Of a DNA stretch of 64,000 nucleotides, positions 1-12,300 are shown piece by piece. Under the pieces are notes generated by a model, which had not been told where the DNA came from, did not search any database, and saw only the letters and a program-made list of their open reading frames with translations. The DNA is from Serinus canaria. Taxonomy: Eukaryota; Chordata; Aves; Passeriformes; Fringillidae. The DNA is taken from the NCBI RefSeq assembly GCF_022539315.1, contig NC_066322.1, forward strand, positions 23,942,765-24,006,764, written 5' to 3'. Position 1 is the first letter of the stretch. Each line of letters starts with the position of its first letter. The position numbers were made by a program, and so were the translations under genes.

Positions 1-2109
1 CTTGTATTTAAGCAAACCTATGTGGAACAGAAAGAAGATTCAAAATGGCAGAAGTATCTCTGCAGGACTTCCAGATTCTTCACAATCTAGAGCACACAGC
101 ATGTTACAATATCCCATTTTTACAACTTTTACATGAAAAGCTGCCTGCCATCAGAAATGTTTGTAGAACACAGGGAATTGCTACCATTCACCTGTCTGCT
201 CTGATTCTGCTGGAAAGCATTAATTGGCAAAGCCATGAAATATTAGAGCAGACTGAGTTTAAAAAGGAAGCAGGAACCATAAAACACAGGAAGGCCAGAA
301 TTCAGCCAGACACTACTGGTGTGAACATTTCAAAACTGATTTCAGTTCCCAGCTTATCTCTTTATAGCTGTAGGGTAGGAGCAGGGAACAGCCTGTAGCA
401 TAGTTTCAGATTCAAACCTTTTGAGAAAGTGGAGATCAGAAACTTGCAGTTCTTCAGCACCTGGATTATGTAATAAAAACTTTCATTTCTACACAGAAGC
501 TAGAATCCAAGGGTTTGTTTCCTTAACTAGAGCAGGTTGTTTCTAGTCATGTGGATTCCGGAGAAAATTCAGAATGTATTACCCTACTGAAGAGTCAGAA
601 GGCAGAAGTAGAACAAAAGTTACATACATCCCATTTTTATATTAAATCACAGTTTTTATATGGTTGGCAAAGGTAAGGTACCTCACAGGAAGCTGTGAAT
701 CCTCTGTGACTGAAAGGCCTTGAGATTGTGCAGTATAGAGGCTCTCTGGTTCTGTCTGCAGCACAGCTTTTAACCACCTCCAGTGAGATGCCTTGGTCAC
801 AGAGCAGAGAGATGAGTACTAAAAACACACTGTCCACGTGTGAGAGCAGCTGCACAGCTGAAACCACAGGGCATAGGCTGAAAAAGGGTCAGGGGTTATT
901 TGATCCCTTCAGAGTCTGAGCCCTCATCATATAATGGCATTCACATTTCAAAATCTCCCCCAGAAGCTGTGCAGGTCTTTTCATGGTCTCTGTAGATGAA
1001 GGTGAAGATTGTAACAATATAACCACAGATTAATCTCTCAGCCCTTTCTCTTTTCTGCACCTTGCTTATCTTTCCTTGCAGATCTCTAAGCAGCAGCTCC
1101 AGTGAGCTTCATTACTTGCTTCCAGGCTCCTGACATACCTGCTAGTTCCTGTTGTAGCATTCCTGTCCTGGGATGGCACTTTAACCCTGCCCTTGCCAGA
1201 AGCAGCATAGGTTCTGCCTGCATGCAAGAATTTGAGACAAAAAAGGTTATTTTTAGTTTTAGAGCAGTGAATTTGCATCTCTCATATGCAGGACCAGAGT
1301 GTCTGCATACCTAAAATAGAAAGACAGGACTAAAGGTTGGCTAAGAAAATACAGTCAGTGAACTGGAGAGATCTCACTCTGCAATACACACACTTCTCAT
1401 AGGGTGAGCCAAAGCCACCTACCCAAAACAAACAGCAGCCATTCCCTCCTTTTCCACAATTAATCAAGTTCAAACAAAAAAATAAAGAAGAAAAGGAGGG
1501 ATGGGACTTTTAGGAGGAGTTGGAATAAAAGCTTTAAATGCATAAATGCATAAAAAGCTTAATGGAGTTCCAGAGGAAACAAAATATTGTCAAATGTCTG
1601 TGATAAGGCAGCCCAGAGTATCTGGGATACGTGCAGAACTTGCTGGCCAAGAGAGAGGTGTCGTGAGAAAGAGCTCTGGTGGATGCAGCCTGCTGCGAGT
1701 GGTCCATGGGATCCCAGGAGGAGCATCTGTTTTGGGACCAGCAGTTGCTCTGTAATTAGAGAGCAGCATCAGCTTTAAAAACAATCATTTTGATGTTCTC
1801 CTTCAGATGGAAACTTGGGTTTTTGAAGAGGAGTCTTGTTTATTATAAACGAGGATGAAACAGTCAGCTCTTTCCTCATTAGCAGCCACTGTACAGTAAC
1901 TATTTTTAGCTGCAAATTACAAAATGGAGCAGATTCAGACAGAAACACAAAGGGTGAAAAGTATTTCCTTCCCAATCTTCTAAGCTAGTATACAAATTTT
2001 ATTAATTTTAACTGAGATGAACTAGAAAAAGGAACTAAACGACTTAATTCTTTACTCCACCTCAGCTAATACTTTACAACAGTCCAGGATAAATACATAG
2101 GGAAAGACT

Positions 2110-2170
2110 CATGGACTGTTGGGGTTGGAAGGGACTTCTAAATGTCAGCTGGCCCACACCTTGCCCACGC
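2110..2170 (-). mobile_element. CR1 LINE 3'-end scrap
   Basis: This is a short reverse-complement copy of the avian CR1 3' end. The GGGTTGGAAGGGACTTCTAAA string is followed by a CAGCTGGCCCAC stretch. It is heavily truncated, so the call rests on this motif alone. Confidence 0.55.
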
Positions 2171-2184
2171 TCTGTGTGACAGTA

Positions 2185-2205
2185 CAGTGGCAGTGGCAGT
2201 GGCAG
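2185..2205. repeat. Hexamer repeat (CAGTGG)3
   Basis: Three perfect CAGTGG units are followed by CAG. It lies just 3' of the CR1 scrap. Confidence 0.9.
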
Positions 2206-4034
2206 GGGTTTACACTATTAAGACCACATCTATTGGATTCTTCCATGCTACCAAATTGCAAAAAGAAAATGTTAAATTCCAGCCCCCAAAAAGATGATCA
2301 AAGTGAAGTTAGAAACACTCAGAATTAGAAAGTGTGAATACAACTGAAATATCTGTGCATTGAAGGAGACTCCAGTGGACCTCGTGAGGGTGGCACCCGC
2401 TGTGGCAGAGGCAGGGCTGCTCCCTCTGGGTACCCTGACCCTGCTCCCCTGCATGCCCTGCCCACAGCCCCCACCCTGACAATCCCCAGGTGTCCCTGCC
2501 ACAGAGCACTCCCACAGTGCCTGGCCTGACCTCAGAGTGCCTGTGCTTCGCTCTCATTCTGGCATCAGGTCAAAACCTTACTGGAGAGCATGTCAGAAGG
2601 AAAACAAGGATTTTTTTTTTTCAATAGATGAATCTTTGGCAAACCATGAAAACCATTTCATTGGAGAAGAAGAAAAAAAGTTGTTCCTCTTGCTACAGGA
2701 CTTTCTGCAAATTTCAAAGGCCTGCTGTGAATAATAGTGTCAGAGCTTCCAAGCTGCAAGGCTATTTTATAGTGGAAAGTGTGAGGCAACCAAAATGAGA
2801 ATCAGTTTCTAGTGTTACAAAATAAAGGTTTTGCTTTATGTGGTACCTTAGCCATGTTCAGGGATGTGTGTTTTGGGACACAGAAGTAAGTACCCCAGAG
2901 GGTTATTTTTTCATAGAGCCATTGGGTTTGTTCTTTCTTGTTCACAGCAAATTGGGAAATAATTTGAGACAGAAAGAACATGATGGCTTTCTTTATGATA
3001 CAAAACATAACAGGAATTTGTCCTCCTAAAGGACTGAAGGCAATCCTTAAATCCAAATGCTGCCAGTCCTTGGGATGTTCAAAATACATATTCCTATTTA
3101 ATGGCGTGAGTGCATCTCCCCTTACACAATTTGTGAGTATTTTTGACAAACCTGGTCCTAGTTTTCTGCTAGCCGAGTTACAGATGAGACAAGTTTTCCA
3201 TGGTTTGGGGTTTTATTGCGAATGCTTCGCACAGCTCTGGTTATGTGCTCCCTTCTCATGACATCAGTGCTGAAGGGGAGAAAGAATGTAAACATCTGCT
3301 TTTTATAATTCAATTCCAGGCTTATAACTTGATTAGGATAAGCAATGTTTCTACATGATTTATTTTCCAGTCACAACAATGCACAGTTTTAGCAGCAGTT
3401 TGAAGATTAGTAAAATAAGGATGGAAACTAATCAGGTAAATCCTGCTTCACGGTCTACCTTTCTGAGCTGCACTGAAGATTGTGCAAAGGATGGGGATTT
3501 CCCTCCCACTTGGTTTTTAAAATGATGTCCCATTACTCCCCACAGTGCAGGAGGCAGCCCATGGAAAGGAAGCTTACACAGCAGCACTGAGGTGAGCTGG
3601 AGCAAAGGGAATTTGGCTCATGACTCTCTGCAGAGCCCTTCTGTGTGGCATTGGGTCAGGACTGAGTTTTCCAATGATGCCTGCTGGGACATGGCTGCAT
3701 CCCTAACAACTGAGGCCTGAAATATAAAACCTCTAATCTCTTCCATCGCCTGAGCAGAGTTAAAACTCCACTCTGGTCACTTCCCTTCCTTTGTTTTCCA
3801 GGCATTTTCTTGCACCAGAAAACTGACAGTGGCTGGTGCCATTGTCCTGGTCACAGTCTGGAGTCTTTTCTACTCCCTTTAAACTATTAAATTTAGGGGT
3901 CTGCTTCTGGACACTGAGGAGGGCTTCAGTAGTAGTTGTGGATGTGTAACTGAAGCCAAGGGACAGCCAGGGCAGTAGCGCATGTCAGAGTGCTTTCAGA
4001 CTTGTATCACATTTCCAATAATAAAACACGAAAA

Positions 4035-4282
4035 ATCACAGAATCCCAGGATGGTTTGGGTTAGAAGAGACCATAGAGCTCATCCAGAGTCCCAACCACT
4101 GCCATGGGCAAGGACACCTCCCACTATCCCAAGTTGCTCCAAGCTCTGTCCAGCGTGACCTTGGACACTAGCAGTGATCTAGGGGCAGCCACAGCTTCTC
4201 TGGGTAATCTGTGCCAGGGCCTCCCCACCTTCACAGGGAACGACTCCTTCCCCATATCCCATCTAACCCTGCTCTTCTGTGA
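4035..4282 (-). mobile_element. CR1 LINE fragment upstream of the HMCN1 promoter
   Basis: This is a reverse-strand, 5'-truncated CR1. It begins with ATCACAGAATCCCAGGATGG and GTTTGGGTTAGAAG, the reverse complement of the CR1 3' end. The usual body follows (CCATGGGCAAGGACACCTCC, CTTGGACACT, GGGGCAGCCACAGC, TGCCAGGGCCTCCCCACC). It stops about 100 bp before the minisatellite at 4380 and so abuts the promoter region. Confidence 0.9.
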
Positions 4283-4379
4283 CGGGCCGGCACCGCCACC
4301 CTCACCTGCGGCAGGTGCGGACACAGACCCCGGGCTGTGAGGGACAGGTGCTGCTGGGGCTGCCCGGGACGGGCGGCGG

Positions 4380-4625
4380 GAGGACCCCAGGTGAGGGAAG
4401 GACCCCAGGTGAGGGAAGGACCCCGGAGTGAGAGCGGGACCCCAGGTGAGGGAGGGACCCCAAGGGTGAGGGAGGGACCCCCAAGTGAGGGCGGGATCCT
4501 GGCGTGAGAACGGCGATTTCGAGATGCGGGAGGGACCCGAGGTGAGGGAGTGACCCCAGGTAAGGGCGAGACCCCGGCGTAAGGTCGCCGACCCCAAAGT
4601 GAGAGGGAGACCCCAAGTGAGGACA
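4380..4625. repeat. 18-20 bp GC-rich minisatellite 5' of HMCN1
   Basis: About 13 imperfect tandem units carry a GACCCC core followed by a GTGAGGG-like half. GACCCC-type cores start at about 4383, 4401, 4419, 4438, 4456, 4476, 4495 (GATCC), 4534, 4552, 4570, 4590 and 4609. One degenerate unit lies near 4514. Spacing is 18-20 bp. Several units contain CCCAGGTGAGGG, close to a 5' splice-site consensus. On the reverse strand it produces repetitive open frames (LTWG-type repeats), which I regard as meaningless. Copy number is likely to vary between individuals. Confidence 0.92.
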
Positions 4626-4639
4626 GGGGCCGCAGCGGG

Positions 4640-5146
4640 CCACGGGAGGCGGGACCGGGCGGGCACCGCCTCAATGCGCGGCCGGTGCTCCCCGGGGCGG
4701 CAGGCGCAGCTCCATCCCCATCCCTAGCCCGGCTGGCAGCAGCAGCCCCGCGGCACGGCCGGGGCTCAGCCCTGTCCCTCGGGGCGGCGCTGCCCCAGCC
4801 CTGCCCGGTAGGGAAGGCGGAGCGGGGCCGCAGCCGCGCGCAAACAAAAGCGGCGGCGCTTCCTGCGCCGCGCCTGAGGGGAGCGGGCGGTGGGCGACAG
4901 GGTCCGCTGTCCCCTCTCCCCGCTCGGTCTTTGCTCCCCTCCGTCTGTCCCCGCTTTCCCGGTTCATCCCAGCGCTCTCCCCGCTCCGTCCCGGGTCCGT
5001 CCCGGTTTATCCCCGTGTTCTCCCGGGTCCGTCCCGGATCCATCCCCGCTCTCTCCACGGTTCGTCTCGGTCTGTCCCCGCGCTCTCCGCGGTCTGTCTC
5101 CGTTCCCCTGGCCCGACTGCCCCCGGTGCCTTTCCCGGCCGGCGCG
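4640..5146 (+). promoter_or_regulatory. HMCN1: CpG-island promoter and 5' UTR of HMCN1
   Basis: Dense CpG dinucleotides begin near 4640 and continue through exon 1 to about 5480, in sharp contrast to the AT-rich flanks. GC boxes (GGGGCGG) are seen at 4694-4700 and 4781-4787, with another just inside intron 1 at 5442-5449. I see no convincing TATA box, so a TATA-less CpG-island promoter is likely. The transcription start cannot be placed from sequence alone. The frame of the start codon has no stop back to an upstream in-frame ATG at 4685. Confidence 0.65.
4930..5110 (+). repeat. Pyrimidine-rich imperfect repeats in the presumed 5' UTR
   Basis: The + strand is built from TCCCGG, GTCCCG and CTCTCC blocks. 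CTCTCC-type blocks recur at 4975, 5018 (TTCTCC), 5051 and 5083, a rough 32-43 nt periodicity. Much of it lies just upstream of the HMCN1 start codon and probably in the 5' UTR. The repetition is weaker than in the minisatellite at 4380-4625. Confidence 0.6.
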
Positions 5147-5402
5147 ATGCCTGTCGCTGGGAGCCCCGGGGCGCTGGGCACGGTGCTGCTGCTGCTGCTC
5201 ACCCTGAGCGCCCGCGCCGTGCCCGAGCCCGAGGCGGTGCCCGAGGGAGCCTCCACCCTGGCCTTCGTCTTCGATGTGACCGGCTCCATGTACGACGACT
5301 TAGTGCAAGTTATCGAGGGCGCATCTAAGATCCTGGAGACGTCGCTGAAGAGACCCAAGCGGCCGCTGTACAACTTCGCGCTGGTGCCGTTCCATGACCC
5401 AG
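5147..5402 (+). CDS. HMCN1: HMCN1 exon 1: signal peptide and start of VWA
   Basis: This exon encodes residues 1-85 plus the first base of codon 86. ATG 5147 is chosen because it is followed directly by a classic signal peptide with a leucine run at residues 14-18 and a small-residue SARA region. The mature chain then reaches PEGAST, where similarity to other hemicentin-1 proteins begins. The MIDAS motif D43-V-T-G-S47 is present. The donor is G|GTAGGG at 5403, phase 1. The same frame stays open in intron 1 to 5551, so intron retention would add about 50 codons before a stop. Confidence 0.95.
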
Positions 5403-6282
5403 GTAGGGCATTCCCCGCCGTGGGCCGAGCGGGACCTGGCTGGGGCGGGCAGGAGGCGGGAAGGGCAGCAGAGAGCTCCCGAGGGCTGGCAAAAGATTGG
5501 GTTTCCTGCGCTTGCAGAGACTGGAGTCCAAGTATTCCTGTCCCATCATAGTCGTTCTTGCCGCACGCGTTTCTCTGCCGAGGGCGAGTAACCTTTTGTA
5601 ACCACCACCTCCCTATCTCTCTACAAAGCTTCCTAAAGTCTTCAGGATAGATTGGAGTGGGCTCTAAGTGCGCTTTGTGCACCAAGGCGTAGCTTAAGGG
5701 ATCAAATACTCTTCTTAATTGTCCAGATACGAGCTGAAGTAGTGTCAGTGAACTGCACGTGTAGTGGTAACTGTGCTACTGAGTTATTTTCCAATGCCCT
5801 TCCATGGGAGCGCACTTAAGAACGTAAATAATGCAGTTGCACTCTTCCTCTTGTCTTGTTATCCCACGTTTATATTCAGAAACGCAATGGAATGAACATA
5901 ATTTGGGGATTTTTTTTGTTTGGGGTCTTCTTTCTTTTTTTTTTCTTTTTTTTCCCTCCCCTTCTGCTGTACATCGTGTGCTCCTCTCTTACAGCATCTG
6001 TTTTTTGTTCCCTTCCTTTCCTTTTTCTCTGGCTTTCTTCCTCTTTGCTTCTTTGCTTGTCAAATTCTTCTGTTGACTTAAAGAGGAAATAGCAACAGGA
6101 TGCCCCAGGCTGGTGATGTGTGCTGTACTGTGCAGTAAAAACTCTCTTAAAAAAAAAAAAGGAAAATAGAAAAATAATCAGAAAGTGGGAAAAAGCCCTT
6201 GAAAATTATCTTTTGGCTTTAGTTCCCATGGAGTATCTCAGAATATGCTCAATGCTTAAGAGTTCAATTTTTGCAGGAATGT

Positions 6283-6317
<35 letters not shown>

Positions 6318-9300
6318 ACATCCACTTTATTCCTCCCAGTCACAGATACTTCTGCTTACAAGATATATGATTGTTGTTGGTGTAAATACCTTAAACCAAG
6401 TGCTTTGAAAATTAGAGGGAATAGCTTGTATAGGTTCTCTTTTTTTTTTCTTACAGAGCTGTTCATTGTAGTATCAGAGTGTTCTACCACAAAAGGGTCC
6501 TTATTTTTTCCACATTTGGTGTAATTGTCTTTTTGTTTTCCTTCTGTTCCCCCTGTCCCCCCGTTTTTTGATATTTTATGGAACAAACTTACATGGGACT
6601 TTAAAAGCATCATGCCACAGAAATAAACAAGAAGGGAAAGATTTGGGTCAAGTGTAGAACCTAGAGCTCTTTTATATCCTTCTGGAAAATCAAGTTCATC
6701 TCTTTGGAGCTCTTTTCCATGGAATGGCCAGAAAATCAAGGAGGATGGGTTAGGAGTGTTTTGGTTTGATTTTTCTCTCAATGCTTGTCTATCTTCTCTT
6801 TAGTGAGCAGAAAGGGATTCAGGGTAGGAGTTGACAGTTCTCTTTTTCAGAATGACTGGGTAACTATTCCATCCACAAGAGAAAGAAGGTCTTGTGTAGT
6901 GCACTTTTAATTTGCAGGTTTGTGTGGTGGTCCTTTGTTCTTGTGCATGCTCAGTAAAAAGAAGTCTCAGCTTTCTCTCATGGATAGTCCTGTGCTTAGT
7001 TTTCATCACAGATCACTTTCACCTCGTCTATTTCAATAGCTCCTGTTTTCTTTCTCATCTCATATGTTTTCTTTCTCATCTCATATGTTTTCATTCAGTT
7101 TTTCTTCTGCACATTTTCACCTTTTCAGTCCTTTTTTGTGTCCTCCTCACTGTCTTTGCTCTCACTGCCTCTCCTGGTCCTTTGCTTGTGTTCCAGACTG
7201 ACTCATTTGACTATGCTTTGCTGTACCACCCCTCCTTGCTCTGTACAAACCTCACCAGCAACAGATCCACTGCCACCTTCCCCTGCTTGAGTCACATTTT
7301 CCCACTCACTGACTTCTTGCTTCCTTGCCTCCTCCCCCATTCCCTCTCTTTGCACAGGAGATCCCTTTCCTTGGCAACTGTTAGACTTCATTCAGTGGAG
7401 TGACTGAAACTTAAACCTGCAGAGAACTGACCTGCACAGCCCAGAGCTGCTGGCAAACGTGCCTCAGAGTATCCTGTTACACCTCTCTGTGTGGAAGTCC
7501 AACTTCCCTGAGGGGGCCTTGCTTCTTAGAGTGATGGATAACTTGTGAGGGCAGAGAGCTCTCTCAAAGTGGAGGATGGACAGTTTTCAACTTATTTTGT
7601 ACTGGTTTCTGAAAACTATTTATTTGGTCTTTCTCAGAGTTAGAAAGACACACCACAGGCCAATGTCTTGAATTTTATGTATGTGTAAGGTCCAGATGAC
7701 TGCTAGTCATCTGTAGCGTACACCTTATGATGAGGCACTTGAAAAGAAAATGTAAGAAATGCAGCTGTGACCATTTCAGCCTCTTTTTTTTTAATCTATA
7801 GATAAGTAACTTTACTCAGAAACCTCATAAAAATATTGCTTGGTAACTATTTCACAGTATCCAATTCGTTTACCTAGTGTTGTTCTTTCTGAAGGTTGCT
7901 CAACTGAATGAATGAGCATGAAGTTATTTTTTTCACAAGTTGTGTTGTTATTCACTTAAATCTTTTTCTGCAAAAAGAGCTTCATATGTCGCTGCCTCAC
8001 AGGCAAAGTTTCTGGATGTTTTGGTGAGGTGCTGTGGTCCCTGGGGCAGATGGGACTCTACAAGGGGTACAGATAGAGTTGGGGCTCAGGTCCAAGGAGC
8101 TTGTCTTTGTATAAAGGTGCCCTAATGCAGATTCACTGTTGATAGGTAATTGCAGTTTAAATTGGGTGTGGATTTGGTTTTAAACTCTATTGTTTTCCTA
8201 GTTTGTATTGCAGAGTGCACTTGGCATCCCATCGGGTACAACTGGATTGTAAATTATTTGGTATAAATGTAGTCTAGCAGAATATGGGAGGATTTTTAAA
8301 TAACTCAAAGTGTGGCATTATTAGTGCTGTACTGAGACACTGGAGCTTGTCCAAGGAAGGGAATGGAGCTGGGGAAGGGGCTGGAGCACCAGGAGGAGCT
8401 GAGGGAGCTGGGAAAGGGGCTCAGCCTGGAGAAGAGGAGGCTCAGGGGGGACCTTGTGGCTCTGCACAACTCCCTGACAGGAGGGGACAGCTGGGGGGGT
8501 CAGGCTGTGCTCCCAGGAGCAAGAACAGGAGCGGGAACAGCCTCAGGCTGTGCCAGGGCTGGTTCAGGTTGGAGATCAGGGAAAACCTTTTCACAGAAAG
8601 GGCTGTAAAGCATTGGCACAGACTGCCCCTGGTGGTGGTGGAATCCCCATCTCTGGAGGTGTTTAAAAACCAAGTGCATGTGGCACTTGGGGACAAAGTT
8701 TAGTGGTGGTGGTATTGGGTTGATGGTTGGATTTGGTGATGTAAAAGGTCCTTTCCAATCTGAATGGTTCTGTGATTCCATGATTGTGATGTGGAAATGG
8801 CCTGGGGTGTGGGATGGTAGATTTAAATGTAGTGTTTTCCCTACTGCAGTGGGATTTTGGTGAAACAGGAATACAAGTATATTTTTAGTATCAAACCTGA
8901 GGCTTTTGGCACAGAATTATGGCTTATGGAAAAATTTGTCATGGGTTTCATATTCCTATACTGTGTACCATCTGGTGGGATGCAGAGAGTTCAACTCTGG
9001 AAAAACCTTTTGCTTTGGATTCTACTTTGTGAATAACCATGTCCAGGGCTTTAACAGATTACAGGGATTTTTTTTATTGTGGGCTTTCAATGCCTAAATG
9101 TGATCACAGAACTTATGTAGATAGTGAAAAGGGCTGTTGGCTAAGAAAGCTCTTGCCAGACTTGTGTTCAATGGAAAAACTGGCGTGGGGGGTGGAAAAT
9201 TGTCCCAAATTTAAGAAGAGTTGGCACAGGAAAATTTTGAACTGGAGCTAAAGCTGGAGATCAGCAAATGCTTTTGTAGTTGCGTGTTGTGGGTCCTAAT

Positions 9301-12300
9301 GTCCTACTAACTCCTAACTCCCATTGTATCCTGTGGAAATGGGATTGGACTTGGAATGTCTTTATTTAACATCTGTGGCCAGCTTTGCTATTTTTTCTTT
9401 ATGCCATTAAGGAATTTTGGAATGGAAAATAAGCCTGAGAGGACTAATTCATCCCTATTATTTTTCTGTAAAGCTAATGGAATTATACCAGTCATAACTC
9501 ACTCTGTGTGATTTAATCAAGCATTCCTTTAGTGTGAATGGCTATTCTATAGACCAAACTCCAGTAATTAATTAAAACAAAAATGAAGGGAATATGTAGC
9601 CTTTGGACTTCCTAGGGTAGAGAATGGTGTTTGCCTGTTCATACTCTGCAGTATCTACAGAACTGTGAGCATCTCCTGACCATTTTCTTACAAATCAAAT
9701 GGAAAACACTGTGTGAGAAAAGGGGAAACATTAATAATGCTTAGTTTAGATGGGAAAACAGTATTGAACTTAAGTCACATAGTGTAGGAGAACAAGGAAT
9801 AATTTTTTTTCCTTGATCCCACTCCTCTCTTTTGTGAGAGTAAAGCTCTTTCCTATCTTGAAGTGAAGTTATGCACATAGTGAAGCAAGTAGTTATGTTT
9901 AACTGGAGTCTCCTTTAACAGACTGGCAGGGCTGTGTTTGGAACATGGTTAGGCTGCTGAGCCACATAGTAGCTTGGATCAAGTTCAGGAGGTCATATGA
10001 AAAGTCTGGGAACTTTGGGCTTTGCAGGTTTGATAGTTTTTTTTAGAAGTTATAATGAAGAAGTAATGTTTTTTCCAGAGGAAGAATTCTGTGAAATTAA
10101 AATTAGGCTATTAATGGAGTCAAAGTTTTTCATACTTCCTGACAGAAAAAGTACTGTGGGTGTGCAGATGGATAATGGAGAGGGGAAGGCATTTCTGTGT
10201 CCTTGCTGTACCCTCAGCTGGATGGTGTCACAGATAATGTCACTGCTTTTGCCTCTCACATCCAGCTCTCCTGATAGCCCTTCTCCCATGTGTTGCCCTG
10301 CACTTTTGCATTCTTCTGTCACTTGAGGTCTTTGATCTTGGGCTTTACTCTCAGATTTATAGATGTCTAAACTTCTCAGGCAGAGGCTGAATGTGTGTAA
10401 ATCAGTTGGAGCAGACGAAGAATGACCCTTCTGGTATAGCCTGAAGAAAAGGGGCATTGTCTTCAGCATTCCCTCTGCTTCCTTTGTGTGGTGGAAGTGC
10501 TTCAAGGCTTGTTATTAGTTTCATAAGGAACAGGAATATGGCTGTGGAGAAACACTACTGCAGCAGTGATTTTCAAAGCAGGGAGAACAAGTTTAAGGGA
10601 AAAGTGGTGTTCTGTACTGGTATCTGAGTTTGCCCACACCACTGAAGTGGGATGGGGTCAGCATGAGAAAAGATTGATGTCACAGCAGCTGTGGCTGCCC
10701 CTGGATCCCTGAAAGTGTCCAAGGCCAGGCTGGATGTCACTTGGAGCAACCTGGGAGAGTGGAAGGAAGATCTTAGTGGGCTTTAAGATCCCTGCTGAAG
10801 CCAGCCTGTGATTTTATAATTTTAATGAAAAGGGAGACAGCTGAAAGAGGGAGAGGAATACGACCCTGTGTTCCTGGCCACATTCCGGAGGCCTCCTTAC
10901 CTTCCTTGGTAGGTAAAACTGCTTGAAACTGTTAGAAAACTGTCTTCTGTTTGAAATATACAAATTCTTAAGTTGCCCAGAAGAAATAAACTGTTTACCA
11001 GTGAAGTTTCTGTGGGCAAATGTTTTGTGAAAACTGGGTACTTATCAAAATCCTATAGTTTTTATAGGATAATGTGTTGGTTTTGCATGACCTGGTTTTT
11101 GGTAGCAGGGGTGTCAGAAAGATGGCTCCTGTGAAAAGCTCCTGGAAGCTTCTGCCCTTTCCAGCAGAGCCAATTTCCGATGGCTTTGAAGCTGGACATG
11201 CTGCTGGCCAAAACTGGGCCTATGAGAGAGGCCAGTAACACCTCTGTGATGATGTATTTAAGAAGAAAATTGAAACCAAGTCATGGATTTTTGCTCCTAG
11301 TCAGAGAGGAGGAGGAGGAGGAGGAGGTAAGAACATGTGAGGGAAACAACATGGCAACACCACCTTCTCCACAAGGTCAGTGGAGAAGGAGGGGCAGGAG
11401 GTGCTCCAGGCACCAGAGCAAGATTCCTCCACAGGCTGTGGTGAGACCAGGGTGAAGCAGCTGTGCCCCTGCAGCCTGTGGGGATCCTCAGGGGATGCAG
11501 AGATCCACCCAGAGCCCATGGGGGAGGTGCCCATGCCAGAGCAGGTGGATACCTGGAGGGAGCCCTCTGGCCAGGTGGAGAGAGGGCTGCTCTCAAGGGC
11601 AGCCTGTCCTTGGAGGACTGCACCCCATGGAAAGAGAGCCCCATGCCACAGCAGTTTTGGGAGGGCTGTGTGCCCGTGGGAGGGCCTCACCTTGTGGCAG
11701 GTGTGGTTTGGCTGCTACTTGAGCAGCTGGAGAAGTTCACAGGGAACTGTCTCCTGTGGGAAGGGACCCCATGGTCTCACAGGGAAAGGGCTCCTCTCCT
11801 TAGCAGCAGGAGAAAATCTCAGTGATGAGCTGACCAAAACCCCCCTGTCCTGTCTCCCTGTGCTGTCGGTGGGAAGGAGGGAGGGGCTGGGGGGAAAAGG
11901 TGTTTTCAGGGCTTATTTTACTTCTCATTATCCCCCTCTGGTTCTGTTAGCAATAAAATTCACTTTGCAACCTTAAGTTTGCCCTTGAAGTGTTTTCTCC
12001 CAGTCCTTATCTTAATTCACAAAGACTTTAACTTTTTTTCCTCTCCTTTGCCCAGCTGTGGCAGGGGAGGACGAGCAAGGGACTCTTGTGGGTGCTTGGC
12101 ATTGGGCCAGTGCCAAACCACAACAGATAGAGAATTGCCTCAATTCTCTTTGAAAAGTGTAAGGTCTGAGGCTAAGAAAATTGTGCTCTCCACTTAATTC
12201 AAGTAGTTGTCTTATTTGAGAGTTGAGTGGCTTTTATATTGCTACCGGTATTGAAAGTGGGAAAAAAAGGTGCTAATTTAGGAAGTCTCATCTCCCTCTT

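Larger units (their letters stand above)
1..4034. other. Upstream intergenic DNA, no gene recognised
   Basis: I see no supported gene here. The longest open frame (45-398, 117 codons, + strand) has no recognisable domain and no supporting context. A GC-rich patch at about 2375-2530 stands out from the AT-rich surroundings, but I cannot assign it. One CR1 scrap and a short CAGTGG repeat are listed separately. In other vertebrates the region 5' of HMCN1 is a long gene-poor interval, which fits. Confidence 0.6.

Noticed and set aside
45..398. 117-codon open frame at the start of the window
   Set aside because: No recognisable domain, no promoter or splice context, and ordinary length for a chance frame in this composition.
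4685..5146. Upstream in-frame ATG as the true HMCN1 start
   Set aside because: It would bury the signal peptide behind an Arg/Pro/Ser-rich extension without similarity to hemicentins. The ATG at 5147 gives a normal secreted N-terminus.
4231..5685. 484-codon reverse-strand open frame across the promoter and exon 1, and a 180-codon one at 4124-4666
   Set aside because: They are low-stop shadows of a CpG island and of the minisatellite (LTWG-type repeats), antisense to a confidently identified exon.
6912..7403. 163-codon hydrophobic open frame (FLSHLICF repeats)
   Set aside because: It arises from pyrimidine-rich sequence and a 21-bp tandem duplication. There is no domain or gene structure.
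8284..8703. 139-codon frame in intron 1, and similar frames at 22665, 27294, 50257 and 62400
   Set aside because: They are readings through truncated CR1 or LTR sequence, not genes.
11180..11976. Frames of 91-198 codons inside the 11.1-12.0 kb region
   Set aside because: They lie wholly within the solo LTR and show no retroviral protein motifs.
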